A DNA stretch of 64,000 nucleotides, from positions 1-64,000 of the forward strand of contig WBZZ01001180.1 in NCBI GenBank assembly GCA_019918135.1. The letters are read 5' to 3'. Positions 29,873 to 38,679 of this stretch are shown here, one piece after another (within the stretch, counting starts at the first letter, position 1; the number at the start of each line of letters is the position of its first letter). The translations under genes were made by a program, and so were the position numbers. This DNA comes from Paulinella micropora. Lineage: Eukaryota; Cercozoa; Imbricatea; Euglyphida; Paulinellidae. Below the pieces are notes generated by a model that ran no database searches, had not been told where the DNA came from, and saw nothing but the letters and a program-made list of their open reading frames with translations.

Positions 29873-32217
29873 CCAAAAACGACTGCTCTGATTTCTGCTA
29901 ATTGATTTGCTTGGTCTTGTAGTATATTCATAAGATTTTTATTTTCTTTTTCTAAATTAACTACCTTTTCTGATAATTGTTGAACCGCTTTAATTAACGG
30001 GGCGATAAACTCGGAATAACCTATACCATAACCGACATCACCACTATCAATACATTTAACATCTTCTGGATTAACAGTCACACCTTTCAATTCGCATTCC
30101 TTTCTTTGCTTTGGACACGGAACCATAATTGTTTCTTTTATAAAACCGCCAAAATCTAGCATATCCATTCCTGTTAGTATTTCTTCTAATTCTTGTGCTA
30201 TTAAGCCAGTCCTACATTTCTTGTTGTCGTCAATCATACGATAGCAGACTGGATTTAACTTATTAATAAAATCTAAGCCTAAGCAATCCTTTATATCTTC
30301 TTTTTTTCTCCTGTCTGAATATTGAATTGGATTAGACAATACCCATAATTGCCCGTCGCTTGCTTTCAAAGACATTAAAGCAGTATTTGAACTATTCTCC
30401 CATATGAACCCACTCGTTGAAGAATTATTCACTCTAAATCTAATAGCATAAGAAGTTAATCCTCCGCCTACTCCTCCTGCTGGTGCTGTTCCTCCACTTA
30501 ATGACTTATTCCCCCCAGACTGAGACATATAAATCCCCCATGCTGAATCAGCAGTATCCCAAATAAATATTCCTCTCGCATTCGTCCCGTCTGTTTGTCC
30601 TTGAATTCCTATTTTCGCTCCATTAGTAGTTGTGGTCGTTAGCAACCCAGAATATGTAATCCCCGCATTTGCAGTTAGTAAGCCACTTGTTGTTAATGCG
30701 GTTGTTGATATACCCGCATTTGCCGTTATTAATCCACTCGCGGTTGCCGTTGTTGTTGATATACCCGCATTCGCCGTTATCGCCCCACTCGCTGTAATCG
30801 CCTTTGTTGTTAATAAGCCCGATGTGTCAAGTTCCAGAGCGAGAGACCAAGGAACAGCAACCCCAACACTTTTCCCGCTATCATACAAAAATCTAAGTTT
30901 ATTATTCCATTTACTAATTAGAAAATTAGAACTCGCATAACTTGATTTCCATCCGCCAGCATCTAAATACGCATCAAAAGTCATATTTATGCTATTATGA
31001 CTTAAATTAGTTAGTTGAAAAGTGGGATATATGTCTTCTGTTGTAATAGCCTGCAAATGTGCTCCAGTTGTATTATTATTATAAGTCCCATACAATTTTA
31101 AACCCGCTGTTGTTCCTATTCCTTTAGTTGTATTGCCTATGATTATTGGCGTACCTGATGCCGTTGTTATTTTGTCGCTCGTCGTTAAAGTCGTTGTAGT
31201 CATACCAGCAGTTGCCGTTAATGTAGTTCCCGTTATTGTTCCAGCGCTTGTTATGTTGTTTGAGTTCATATCTAAGGCTCCATAAAACCGCATACCGCCA
31301 GCATTGTTAAAACGGACAATGTCAGACGAAGCACTTTTATTATCCAAAAGTTTTGAAATATAAAGTCCCGCCCCTTTTGCATCAAATGCTACATTTGTAA
31401 ATACATAACCTCGTTGGTTCGCGGTTCCACTTGTAGCGGTATTTAGAGTAAATAAGAAATATTGATAATCACCTGATGTCTGTGAAAAGAATATATCTCC
31501 TCCATTTTGGTTTAATATCCTCGCCCCATTATATGTTATATTTCCACCATTAATGATAGTTTGATTATTAAAATCGGCGTTGTTCGTTAAAGTTAGATAT
31601 TTTATCGTAGTGCTCGTCCCGTTGAATGTTTTACTTCCTGTTATGGTTTGGTCTGTTGTTAGTTTCACACAATTGTCATCCAGATATTGCCTATTTACCG
31701 CTTCATTCGCATTTTGTGGTGCTCCCAGATTAACAATACGACTGCTATTACAATCTAATCCAGTAGCATTAAACCACGAAACAATCGTCCCATCAATAAT
31801 AAAACTTATTTTTTTCGCTGAAATTTCAAAATTATAATATGTTGCAGTTTTCATATCCAAACTAGCAATAGAACCGATATTACTGGAAGAATTGAAAACG
31901 ATGAATGCGCCCTTTGTTGTTGAGTTTATTGAATTTCCCGTTATTTCCACACCACTGCTATATGTCTTAATTCCTGCTATGGTTTGGTTTCCTGTTAGTT
32001 TCACATTTTGCCCGTCTTTTGTATCAACATAACTTTTATTTGCTCCATCTGTTGAAGCGGAAGGGTCGGCTAAGTTTGTTATTTTGTTGTTATTCAAACT
32101 TAATGTTGTTCCAGTTGCGGTTATAATTAAAGTATTACCTGAATATAACTCTACATACGAACCAGTTATTTGTATCGGATACCAAGTCGCTGTTGCTGTT
32201 TTTTGTGCTGCAATCAT
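29854..32217 (-). CDS. Fibre-like protein with C-terminal S74-type intramolecular chaperone (787 aa)
   Basis: A long Thr/Ser/Asn/Gly-rich beta-repeat shaft, including tandem repeats such as GLLTANAGISTTALTTSG near 30640-30830, ends in a chaperone domain. The domain begins YSDRRKKEDIKDCLGLDFIN near 30310 and carries GLIAQELEEI. The Ser-Asp-x-x-x-Lys motif is that of peptidase S74, which trimerises phage tail fibres and then cuts itself off. A short coiled coil (SEKVVNLEKENKNLMNIL) follows. It is inferred to be a receptor-binding spike of the Polinton particle. The frame is open over this stretch. Confidence 0.75.
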   Translation of the reverse strand: MIAAQKTATATWYPIQITGSYVELYSGNTLIITATGTTLSLNNNKITNLADPSASTDGANKSYVDTKDGQNVKLTGNQTIAGIKTYSSGVEITGNSINSTTKGAFIVFNSSSNIGSIASLDMKTATYYNFEISAKKISFIIDGTIVSWFNATGLDCNSSRIVNLGAPQNANEAVNRQYLDDNCVKLTTDQTITGSKTFNGTSTTIKYLTLTNNADFNNQTIINGGNITYNGARILNQNGGDIFFSQTSGDYQYFLFTLNTATSGTANQRGYVFTNVAFDAKGAGLYISKLLDNKSASSDIVRFNNAGGMRFYGALDMNSNNITSAGTITGTTLTATAGMTTTTLTTSDKITTASGTPIIIGNTTKGIGTTAGLKLYGTYNNNTTGAHLQAITTEDIYPTFQLTNLSHNSINMTFDAYLDAGGWKSSYASSNFLISKWNNKLRFLYDSGKSVGVAVPWSLALELDTSGLLTTKAITASGAITANAGISTTTATASGLITANAGISTTALTTSGLLTANAGITYSGLLTTTTTNGAKIGIQGQTDGTNARGIFIWDTADSAWGIYMSQSGGNKSLSGGTAPAGGVGGGLTSYAIRFRVNNSSTSGFIWENSSNTALMSLKASDGQLWVLSNPIQYSDRRKKEDIKDCLGLDFINKLNPVCYRMIDDNKKCRTGLIAQELEEILTGMDMLDFGGFIKETIMVPCPKQRKECELKGVTVNPEDVKCIDSGDVGYGIGYSEFIAPLIKAVQQLSEKVVNLEKENKNLMNILQDQANQLAEIRAVVFGVSRNT

Positions 32218-32284
32218 TCCTATTTTTGTATCAAAGGCTTTGCCATACCATCAAAAGTAGTAGGATTGGATGAACCACTTACTT

Positions 32285-33353
32285 CTAAAGTTGATGTAAA
32301 ATTTTTTTTCCTGCTATGGTTTGGTCTCCTGTTAGTTTAACCACCGAAGTATCAAGAACGGAAACATCCACACCATCAACAAGATTGACATTTGTTATGC
32401 TTTGGCTTTTCATATCAATCCCCGCACTCGCATTTATTATGCTGCTAAATGTTTTTATTCCTCCTATGGTTTGGTCTCCTGTTAGTTTAACCACCAAACC
32501 ATCAACTGCGAGATTAGCGAGATTAATTCCATTATACGTAGAACCCCGAAATAGCATAACCATTCATATTTAGAGCCCCCGTCATACTAGCAGTGCCGTC
32601 TAATCTAAGAAAGGGTGGTGTGGTGTTTCTCCATTGTCCTGTGCTATAAATGAGTAATTGATTATCTGCTGGGAAGCCTGATATTGTCACATCGCTGTGG
32701 CTATCTATGCTTCCACTCGCTGAAACTTTATCATCATTATCTTGATGCTCAAATATCCATTCATCAACATCTTTGGTATTTAGTAAATTAACTCCTGTTA
32801 TATTCTTCCTTCCCATACTAATATTGCCGAATTCATCCACATTTATCGGAAATGTTTTATTTACCCAGTTTATTGAGTTATACGTGAGATAACTATTCAT
32901 CGCTATCGGCGCGGTTATAACCACATCTGAAAGTGCATCAATTGAACCAAGGGCAGTATTCTTCCATTTGCCTTCTACATCGTTGTAAGTTAAGTATTGT
33001 CCGCTCGCTTGCGCAAATATGGTTGTGTCTATCAAATTATATAAACTGGTTTGGTGCGGATTAGAAGTGTTAGAGCGGTGTTGAGTTGAGGCTTTGACTT
33101 CGTCGTTGTCCCTTACTCGTTGCTCTGTATAGTATAAATTTCTTCCTTCTTTGATGTCGGTTGTTGATTTGCTGGATAACCTTGTATCAAATCGGCCGTC
33201 AGTGTAATAAAGACTTACGGGGTCTGCATCTTCTGGCACTCTGTCTGTGTTTAAGCCCACTATGTTTGTGTTCGTTAAGTCTAAGTTAAGTATATTTAAA
33301 CTACCAACAGCCAACTCATTAAGGCCTAGTAAGGATTTAATATATTGCGACAT
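32285..33353 (-). pseudogene. N-terminal fibre region of the Polinton
   Basis: MSQYIKSLLGLNELAVGSLN opens the region. It is followed by phage-like fibre segments (VSLYYTDGRFDTRLSSKSTT, LYYTEQRVRD) and repeats of KLTGDQTI..KTF, which are also seen in the neighbouring long fibre ORF. It is therefore either the head-binding part of the same fibre or a second fibre gene. The region is damaged in this copy. Confidence 0.6.
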
Positions 33354-33354
33354 T

Positions 33355-33404
33355 GATTTTCTAAATTCACACTTTCGCTTCGCTTTCGTGTGTTTTAGAA
33401 AATC
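33355..33404. promoter_or_regulatory. Boundary hairpin H10 at the fibre start
   Basis: GATTTTCTAAA pairs perfectly with TTTAGAAAATC, and ACACTTTCG pairs with CTTTCGTGTG inside. It abuts the ATG at 33353. Confidence 0.55.
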
Positions 33405-33440
33405 GTTTCCTATTATTAGATTAAAATTTTATTGTAAAAC

Positions 33441-33511
33441 GATGTTTGACAATAAACGAAAGTGCGAGGAATCTCAAATATATTTGAGATTGGAGTGAGT
33501 TGTCAAATATC
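33441..33511. promoter_or_regulatory. Boundary hairpin H11, facing H10
   Basis: GATGTTTGACAA pairs with TTGTCAAATATC, with an inner CTCAAATATATTTGAG palindrome. H10 and H11 lie between the divergent fibre and 33563 genes. Confidence 0.55.
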
Positions 33512-33562
33512 AATTAATTATTTAATTTGTAAATACTAAAAATATAAAAATCTTAGTATAGA

Positions 33563-34105
33563 ATGCCGTCCCCCGAAGCAAGTCGTAAGAATTGGGGTAG
33601 TGCTGTGGAAGGAATAAAAGCGAAAGCGAAACAACGAAAGATGGAGCATGCTAAAAATGTTTTGGCGCAATACCGAAACGCGGTTAAAAACGAAGACGAA
33701 GATATGGAGCGAAAAATAGCAGAGATAGAAAATAAAAATTTAGCAACCGATATCATTAATGAGAAGGAACAAGATGACACACCTGAGCAGAGTGAGAGTG
33801 AGGATGAAGTTGATTTCACTGATATCATTGCGGAAAAGATGGCTAAGATGAAAATCAAAAGAGCGAAAGCGGAAACTAAGAGAGCGAAGAAGAGTAAGAA
33901 GCCCGATCTATTTCGTCGCGACGAAATAGATCAGGAGAGTGAAGAAAGTGAAAGCGAAAGCGAGAGTAGTGAAGAAGAAATACCAAAACCAAAGAAGGGG
34001 AAAGGAAAAAAGTCTAGCAGTGTAAGTGTAAAAGTATATGATCAGTCTTCTGGTGGTGCTAAAAAAGAAAAAAATGATGTTGAAAAATGTTTCTTGAAGT
34101 TTTAA
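33563..34105 (+). CDS. Highly charged coiled-coil protein (180 aa)
   Basis: MPSPEASRKNWGSAVEGIKA, then long Lys/Arg/Glu helices, acidic runs (EQSESEDEVDFTD, ESEESESESESSEEE) and a basic tail. No enzyme motif is seen. Composition suggests a nucleic-acid or chaperone-like scaffold. It is the only plus-strand gene between the fibres and the integrase, and appears intact. Confidence 0.5.
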   Translation: MPSPEASRKNWGSAVEGIKAKAKQRKMEHAKNVLAQYRNAVKNEDEDMERKIAEIENKNLATDIINEKEQDDTPEQSESEDEVDFTDIIAEKMAKMKIKRAKAETKRAKKSKKPDLFRRDEIDQESEESESESESSEEEIPKPKKGKGKKSSSVSVKVYDQSSGGAKKEKNDVEKCFLKF

Positions 34106-34634
34106 TCCCATTTATCTTTTCTATAATTTCTAAATATAGCTCTAAGTTTGCTGTTGAATTTGGCTACATCAAGAAGCATGTAATTAATCACTTTTAAATA
34201 CCTTACATCACGTTTTTGGAACTCTTTAATTCTGTTTGCAAGGTCATCTCTTCTTTTAATGAAACTATTTGGAATTTTTTGAATTTCTGAGAGAGTTTCA
34301 TTTTTTGTTCCCTTTCTTAATTTACTATACAAGGGTATTTTACTAATATCATCTTTAAAGTCTCTTAAATCTTCGTTTAGTTTTTTAATCTCTTTCTCTT
34401 TATCTCCGCTTAATGAAATGTCATTGGTTGGTTTAATAGCGGATTGTTTTTTTTAGTTAGTCTAAACTTAGGCGGTGGTTTCGTAGTTTTCTTAAACTTT
34501 TTCTTTTCCGAGACCATCTTTCCATAATGTTCCATTAATTTAAGCAGTTCAGCCTTTTTAATTTGCTAATTTTTGGACAATGTCTCCTTTTTTCTTCACC
34601 TAATACCTTTCTCAGGACTTTTACGGTCGGCATT
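34102..34634 (-). pseudogene. Small basic, SAP-like gene region of the Polinton
   Basis: Minus strand, convergent with the charged gene. The 5' part (from about 34634) has a segment KKAELLKLMEHYGK that resembles a SAP DNA-binding helix pair, and the 3' part is a basic helix (KRRDDLANRIKEFQKRDVRY). Damaged in this copy. Function unknown. Confidence 0.35.
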
Positions 34635-34668
34635 ATATGTATAAAAAATATTTTCATATTTTGTATAA

Positions 34669-35661
34669 ATGGATAATAAACATACAATTATTAATAATCA
34701 AAATCGTAATAATCTCGGAGACACACCTACGGGAGAAGTAGTTAAAACAAAAGAAGAAGAAGCACTGGAAATTCACCACCAGAAAAAGAACCCAAAAATA
34801 TGGAACACTATATGGGTTGATAAACCATTAGACCAAGTCTTTCTTGACTTAGCAGATATGAGTAAGATAAAAGATAAGAAAGGAAATAAGGGGTATGCTT
34901 GGATGCTTGTTTGGATTGATTGTCATTCACGATATTTAATCATCATTCCATTAAAAAATAAAACAGCAAAAGAAGTCTATTATGCTTTGAAATCAATCAA
35001 ATATAAACCTAAATCAATTACTACTGACAGCGGGGGAGAATATAAAGGAGCAACCCGCGAATATTTTATTGAAAATGGAATTAAACATGATGTCGTTGAA
35101 GTTGGCGACCATAGAGCACTTGCGGTTGTGGATAGAGTAATAAGAAGTATTAGAAGATGGCTTGACCTTTTATTTGAAACCAATCGTAATTTTGATTGGG
35201 TTAGTTATATTCAAGACTTAGTAGATGCTTATAATCATAAAGTTCATAGAGGAATTAAAGCCAAACCTGTGGATGTATTTTTTGGGAGAGACAAAAATAA
35301 ACAAACACTTCAAAGAGATCATCTGATTGATGAATTTGAAGTAGGCGATATTGTAAGAAAAGAAAACAAACGAAATGTTTTTTCCAAAGGCGGTAAGACT
35401 TTCAGCAAAATTATTTATAAAGTCAAGGGACGTTCTGGCTTCAAAATCATATTAAATAACGATGAGTTGGTAAGTCCACGTGATTTATTGAAAACTGATT
35501 TTGATAAACCAATTGACGAAGAAAAAGATATGAAGGAGCAAACTAAAGAAGTTATTAAAGAAAAAAAGACAAAAGAATTATTAAAAAGAGAAGACATTCA
35601 ACCAGAGAATAGCAGGACTTCAAAGAGAGAAAAAAATGCTAAGGTAATATTAGATTTATAA
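34669..35661 (+). CDS. Retroviral-type integrase of the Polinton (330 aa)
   Basis: RNase H-fold DDE integrase (rve). First Asp in FLDLADMSKI near residue 60, second Asp in TTDSGGEYKG near residue 120, and the Glu-position region GDHRALAVVDRVIRSIRRWL near residue 155, followed by NHKVHRGIKAKPVDVFF. The C-terminal part has a chromodomain-like basic segment (VGDIVRKENKRNVFSKGG). The enzyme joins element ends to host DNA, producing the 6-base duplication seen here. The usual Glu appears to be replaced by the D-R-V-I-R variant, which I cannot confirm by eye. It reads open over its length. Confidence 0.8.
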   Translation: MDNKHTIINNQNRNNLGDTPTGEVVKTKEEEALEIHHQKKNPKIWNTIWVDKPLDQVFLDLADMSKIKDKKGNKGYAWMLVWIDCHSRYLIIIPLKNKTAKEVYYALKSIKYKPKSITTDSGGEYKGATREYFIENGIKHDVVEVGDHRALAVVDRVIRSIRRWLDLLFETNRNFDWVSYIQDLVDAYNHKVHRGIKAKPVDVFFGRDKNKQTLQRDHLIDEFEVGDIVRKENKRNVFSKGGKTFSKIIYKVKGRSGFKIILNNDELVSPRDLLKTDFDKPIDEEKDMKEQTKEVIKEKKTKELLKREDIQPENSRTSKREKNAKVILDL

Positions 35662-35699
35662 GAAAAAAAAAGGATACATACAAAAAACAAAAGATTGTT

Positions 35700-35783
35700 C
35701 GCCATAGCAAAACTTCCTTCGGAATTGAACCCGCAACCTAAAATTTCAATGACTACGTTGAACCCATTAGTCTAGCCATGGCG
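35700..35783 (-). tRNA. tRNA-like sequence, probably degenerate
   Basis: On the minus strand, CGCCATG pairs with TATGGCG as a 7-bp acceptor-like stem. An A box-like TGGCTAGACTAATGG and a B box-like GGTTCAATTCC follow in the right order, and TTCAA/TTGAA forms an anticodon-like stem. The T stem pairs badly and the loop has eight bases, so no anticodon is assigned. It may be a captured, decayed tRNA. Confidence 0.45.
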
Positions 35784-35989
35784 AGAATCTACCAGTGATA
35801 TAGGAAAAAAAGTATTTGAAGTGTCATTTATTACACCAAATTCTAGAAAATTCTATTTCCGCTAATATCACCATGCGACAAAATTTCACTTTTTTGTTGC
35901 GACATTTTTTCATTTTTTGGGTTTCAGTGTCGCAGAGGTTTCAGCAGAATTTCGCTTTTTTGTCAAAATTACACTTTTTTGTCGCAGTA

Positions 35990-36502
35990 ATGGACTTAAT
36001 TCCTAGTAGAAACAAAACTAAAACCGATTGGTTGGAGGAATACGAAATTCGCAGACCTTGTAAGGATAGACTAAATAAGGATAAAATCGCTTGCGAAGAA
36101 AGAATTTCAAAAACTGATAAAGAAATTGCGCGTCTCGTTGAAAAGAAACAGACAGACATAATTAAAGTTGATGCTATCAATGAGATGTTAAAACGAATGA
36201 CTATTGAAAATAATGAAGTAGAGGAGGATAAACTTATTCGATTGAGAAAAAAGAAATTGGAAAAAAAAACAAAGAACGCGATAATTTCTAAGTGGAAAAA
36301 TGATAATCGTGGTCAACTTTCCGCCATTGTCATGAATAGAATTCTCGTTGGAATTGAGAAAGAACATTTATCGTTTAATTCTTCTTTTAACAAATACTCT
36401 AGTGATGGTATTAACGAATACGTAAATAATAGTATGCGTAAAAACGATAGGAATATGCACAGAATCTTTAGAACCGAGAGTGCGGATAGCAACTCGGAAT
36501 AA
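35990..36502 (+). CDS. Charged helical protein (170 aa), unknown
   Basis: Start chosen at ATG 35990 (MDLIPSRNKTKTDWLEEYEI). The in-frame sequence upstream is a T-rich repeat (TTTTTTGTCGCA type) and unlikely to be coding. Residues 20-100 form a long Lys/Glu coiled coil. The C-terminus is Asn/Ser-rich. No family is recognised. It lies between the integrase and the right terminal repeat, and appears intact. Confidence 0.45.
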   Translation: MDLIPSRNKTKTDWLEEYEIRRPCKDRLNKDKIACEERISKTDKEIARLVEKKQTDIIKVDAINEMLKRMTIENNEVEEDKLIRLRKKKLEKKTKNAIISKWKNDNRGQLSAIVMNRILVGIEKEHLSFNSSFNKYSSDGINEYVNNSMRKNDRNMHRIFRTESADSNSE

Positions 36503-36509
36503 AAAAAGA

Positions 36510-36690
36510 GTTAGTGTCAAATGGTTTTTCTAAAAAACCAGGGGTTCAAACCCCACCCTCATTCAAAGAAATTTCTATTACACATGCTTTTGGTGTGTGT
36601 AATAGACTATGGGAGAGCCTAACGAATTAGCAGACGGAGTTGGTGAAATCAACCTCGCGGGGGGTAAGTCCTAAGTCTATTGTTTCTCTT
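36510..36690 (+). other. Structured region: tRNA-like T arm plus nested stems
   Basis: GGTTTTTCTAAAAAACC forms an anticodon-arm-like stem, followed by GGGGTTCAAACCCC, like a T arm. Then comes the perfect hairpin TCTATTACACA/TGTGTAATAGA (36574-36606). AATAGACT at 36601 can pair with AGTCTATT at 36674, enclosing about 65 bases with another small stem. It may be a structured RNA or terminator cluster. No known RNA class is recognised. Confidence 0.35.
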
Positions 36691-36692
36691 TA

Positions 36693-37069
36693 ATGATAAT
36701 GAATGTGGTTGTAGGTTTTTGGAAGTCTTGGGACGATGTTGAAACCAAAGCCCCTACTGAGATGAAGAATCCCAAGTTAGTGAGGGTTCCACGCGATTTT
36801 GCTCGGCTTGGAAAGGAAAACATAAATTCTTTTCATGCTGAGCAAAAAATTTCCTCCGCCGCCCCATGGAGAGAACTGAGAATTATTTGTTTGCCTGGGT
36901 AGAACGCGATGAAACCATGAAAAATCCCAGGAAGAAAAAATTCTTTCTAGCTTCACTGGGGAAAGATGAGGAGAAAATTCTCGTCTTTCCTTCACTTTCA
37001 GCCTTGACGAAAAAGGTTGATGGCAACGAAGATTCAATCAATTGGATTGTCTCTCTTGACACCTTGTAA
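36693..37069 (+). pseudogene. Unknown small gene region beside the right inverted repeat
   Basis: Two overlapping short frames (VVGFWKSWDDVETKAPTEMK; FLASLGKDEEKILVFPSLSA) with protein-like composition but no recognised family. It may be one damaged gene or chance. It ends at a hairpin (37073-37100). Confidence 0.3.
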
Positions 37070-37072
37070 GAT

Positions 37073-37100
37073 AAGTCTATTTTTGAAAGAAAATAGACTT
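37073..37100. terminator. Perfect hairpin AAGTCTATTTT / AAAATAGACTT
   Basis: 11-bp stem with a six-base loop. The AGTCTATT arm repeats that at 36674. Confidence 0.5.
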
Positions 37101-37164
37101 TGTTTATTAAAATAAGGGTTTTTTTGGATGTCTTTTATTTTTTCTTTATTCAACGGGGTGCTCT

Positions 37165-37454
37165 GTAGGGGGCTCTTTGGGGTGTTTTGTGCTTTTGTAT
37201 TGATTTCGTTTTTATTTAAAAACTTTTAAAAAAATTCTAAAATTTTTCTTGTTTTTATTTCAAAGCGAAATGAAGAGTAAGAGAGATTTCTTTATTTTGT
37301 TTGCTTGTATTGATTGAAATTTTTGATTTTGTTATTTTGCTGTTTGACGCTTAGTATTGATTTGCGGGAGATTAATAGGAAGGCTTATTTCGTTATCTAC
37401 AACCCGTAGGAAGGCGACGAATTGTCGTCGCCGCATGGCGGGTTATCTTCTACT
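37165..37454 (-). repeat. Polinton right terminal inverted repeat
   Basis: Mirror of 16911-17200. Ends CTTCTACT and then the GATATA duplication. Confidence 0.92.
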
Positions 37455-37460
37455 GATATA
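37455..37460. repeat. Target-site duplication of the Polinton, right copy (GATATA)
   Basis: Direct match of 16905-16910. Confidence 0.85.
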
Positions 37461-37579
37461 TTGTAGGCGCAGACTCCCCGGCGATCATCACTGAGCCGGG
37501 TAAACTGATTGCGACCTTTTCTTATACCCCTATACCGTGGCACACTGAGTGATGTATAGATAAGCTCAGGCTATTAATA

Positions 37580-37886
37580 TCTTAGGAAGTGGGAGAGTAA
37601 TTAGTCCGCATAGCGGCCCTTAATATTAATATTAATACTAATTACTGGTCATATTGTGACATTTCTGGTACTGGTGGCTACCTTTTTAGGTATTACCTAT
37701 TCAGTCAAATCATTACCACTAAGTTCGGACGTCACTGTTCTTTTTTGATTTCTGTGGCGGGATCGTGTCTGTGAATCAGTATCATTGAATAAGTAAATAT
37801 TTGAACTGGTATCATGTGACTGGGGGACTTACTGGGGAACGCCTAGTTCGATCCTGAGCCACTACAACCGGTCCAGATTCCTTAAG
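37580..37886 (+). repeat. 5' LTR
   Basis: Begins TCTTAGGAAGTGGGAG and ends CAGATTCCTTAAG. The edges form a short inverted repeat (CTTAGGAA / TTCCTTAAG). Confidence 0.7.
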
Positions 37887-38679
37887 GGTTATGAGCCTTG
37901 AGCGTTGAACACCCTGAAGCGCAAACCACAAAGAAGCTAGCTGGATCCAAGACCCTTCAGGCCAGAAGGGCAACCGCGGGATAGGTAGTGCCACACCTTG
38001 AGTGGCACAGAACAGGGAAGCATATTGCTTACCTGAGGGGGAGTGCACAACAGAATATTTACGCCATCTAGATGCCATCTGGGCGATCTGGGGCTCGGGA
38101 AAAGGGATTGACTAGGAAAAGGGAAAAGGGAGGGATCGTGGACGAGTCGGTGGCCACTGCAGCACCGATGACTTTCTTCACAGAGAAAAGTGGAGTGAGT
38201 GCTGGGAAGCACAAATCAAAAGGGAAAAAGGGAGGCTGGGACTGAGGCATCGAAAAGCAAGGTAATCTGTGACACTGCAGCTGCTTAGACATGTCATTCC
38301 CGCTAGAAGAGGAAAGATATCAGCTCACAACCGTGCAGCGGAGGGGAAACGTAATACAAGGGGAATTCAAAACAATGAGGAGGCATACGATGGGAAAAAG
38401 CAATTCAAGGAATGGAGAAGAGCTGTTTTGCTAAGGCTGGGGGAGAAGGTTTAGAGGGAGCACTCAAACCGGTAAACGAACATTATCGCATGGTTCATAA
38501 AGACAATATTACAGCCTTGCAGTCCAAAGGGAAGGATGTGCCCTAATATATGTGGATGTGGGAGGAGTTGTATAGGGATGGGGAAAAAGAAAACGAGATT
38601 GAAGAAGAGGAGAGTGTGAGGGAGGTGACGAGAAAAGAGAAAAAAGGGAGGAGACGGAAGTAAGATCACCATTAACCAT

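Larger units (their letters stand above)
16911..37454. mobile_element. Polinton/Maverick element, 20.5 kb, broken
   Basis: Bounded by 290-base terminal inverted repeats beginning AGTAGAAG and ending CTTCTACT, inside a GATATA duplication. Parts from left to right: small zinc-finger and basic proteins, protein-primed PolB, two DUF3820-like genes, structural proteins including major and minor capsid, adenain-like protease, a small basic glycine-rich protein, FtsK/HerA-type ATPase, small proteins, fibre genes with an S74-type chaperone, a charged protein, integrase, and a tRNA-like region near the right end. It is much more AT-rich than the LINE-bearing DNA. Several genes are whole; by eye there are some six to ten breaks overall. 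Ends and terminal repeats are well kept, so the insertion looks fairly young. Confidence 0.93.
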
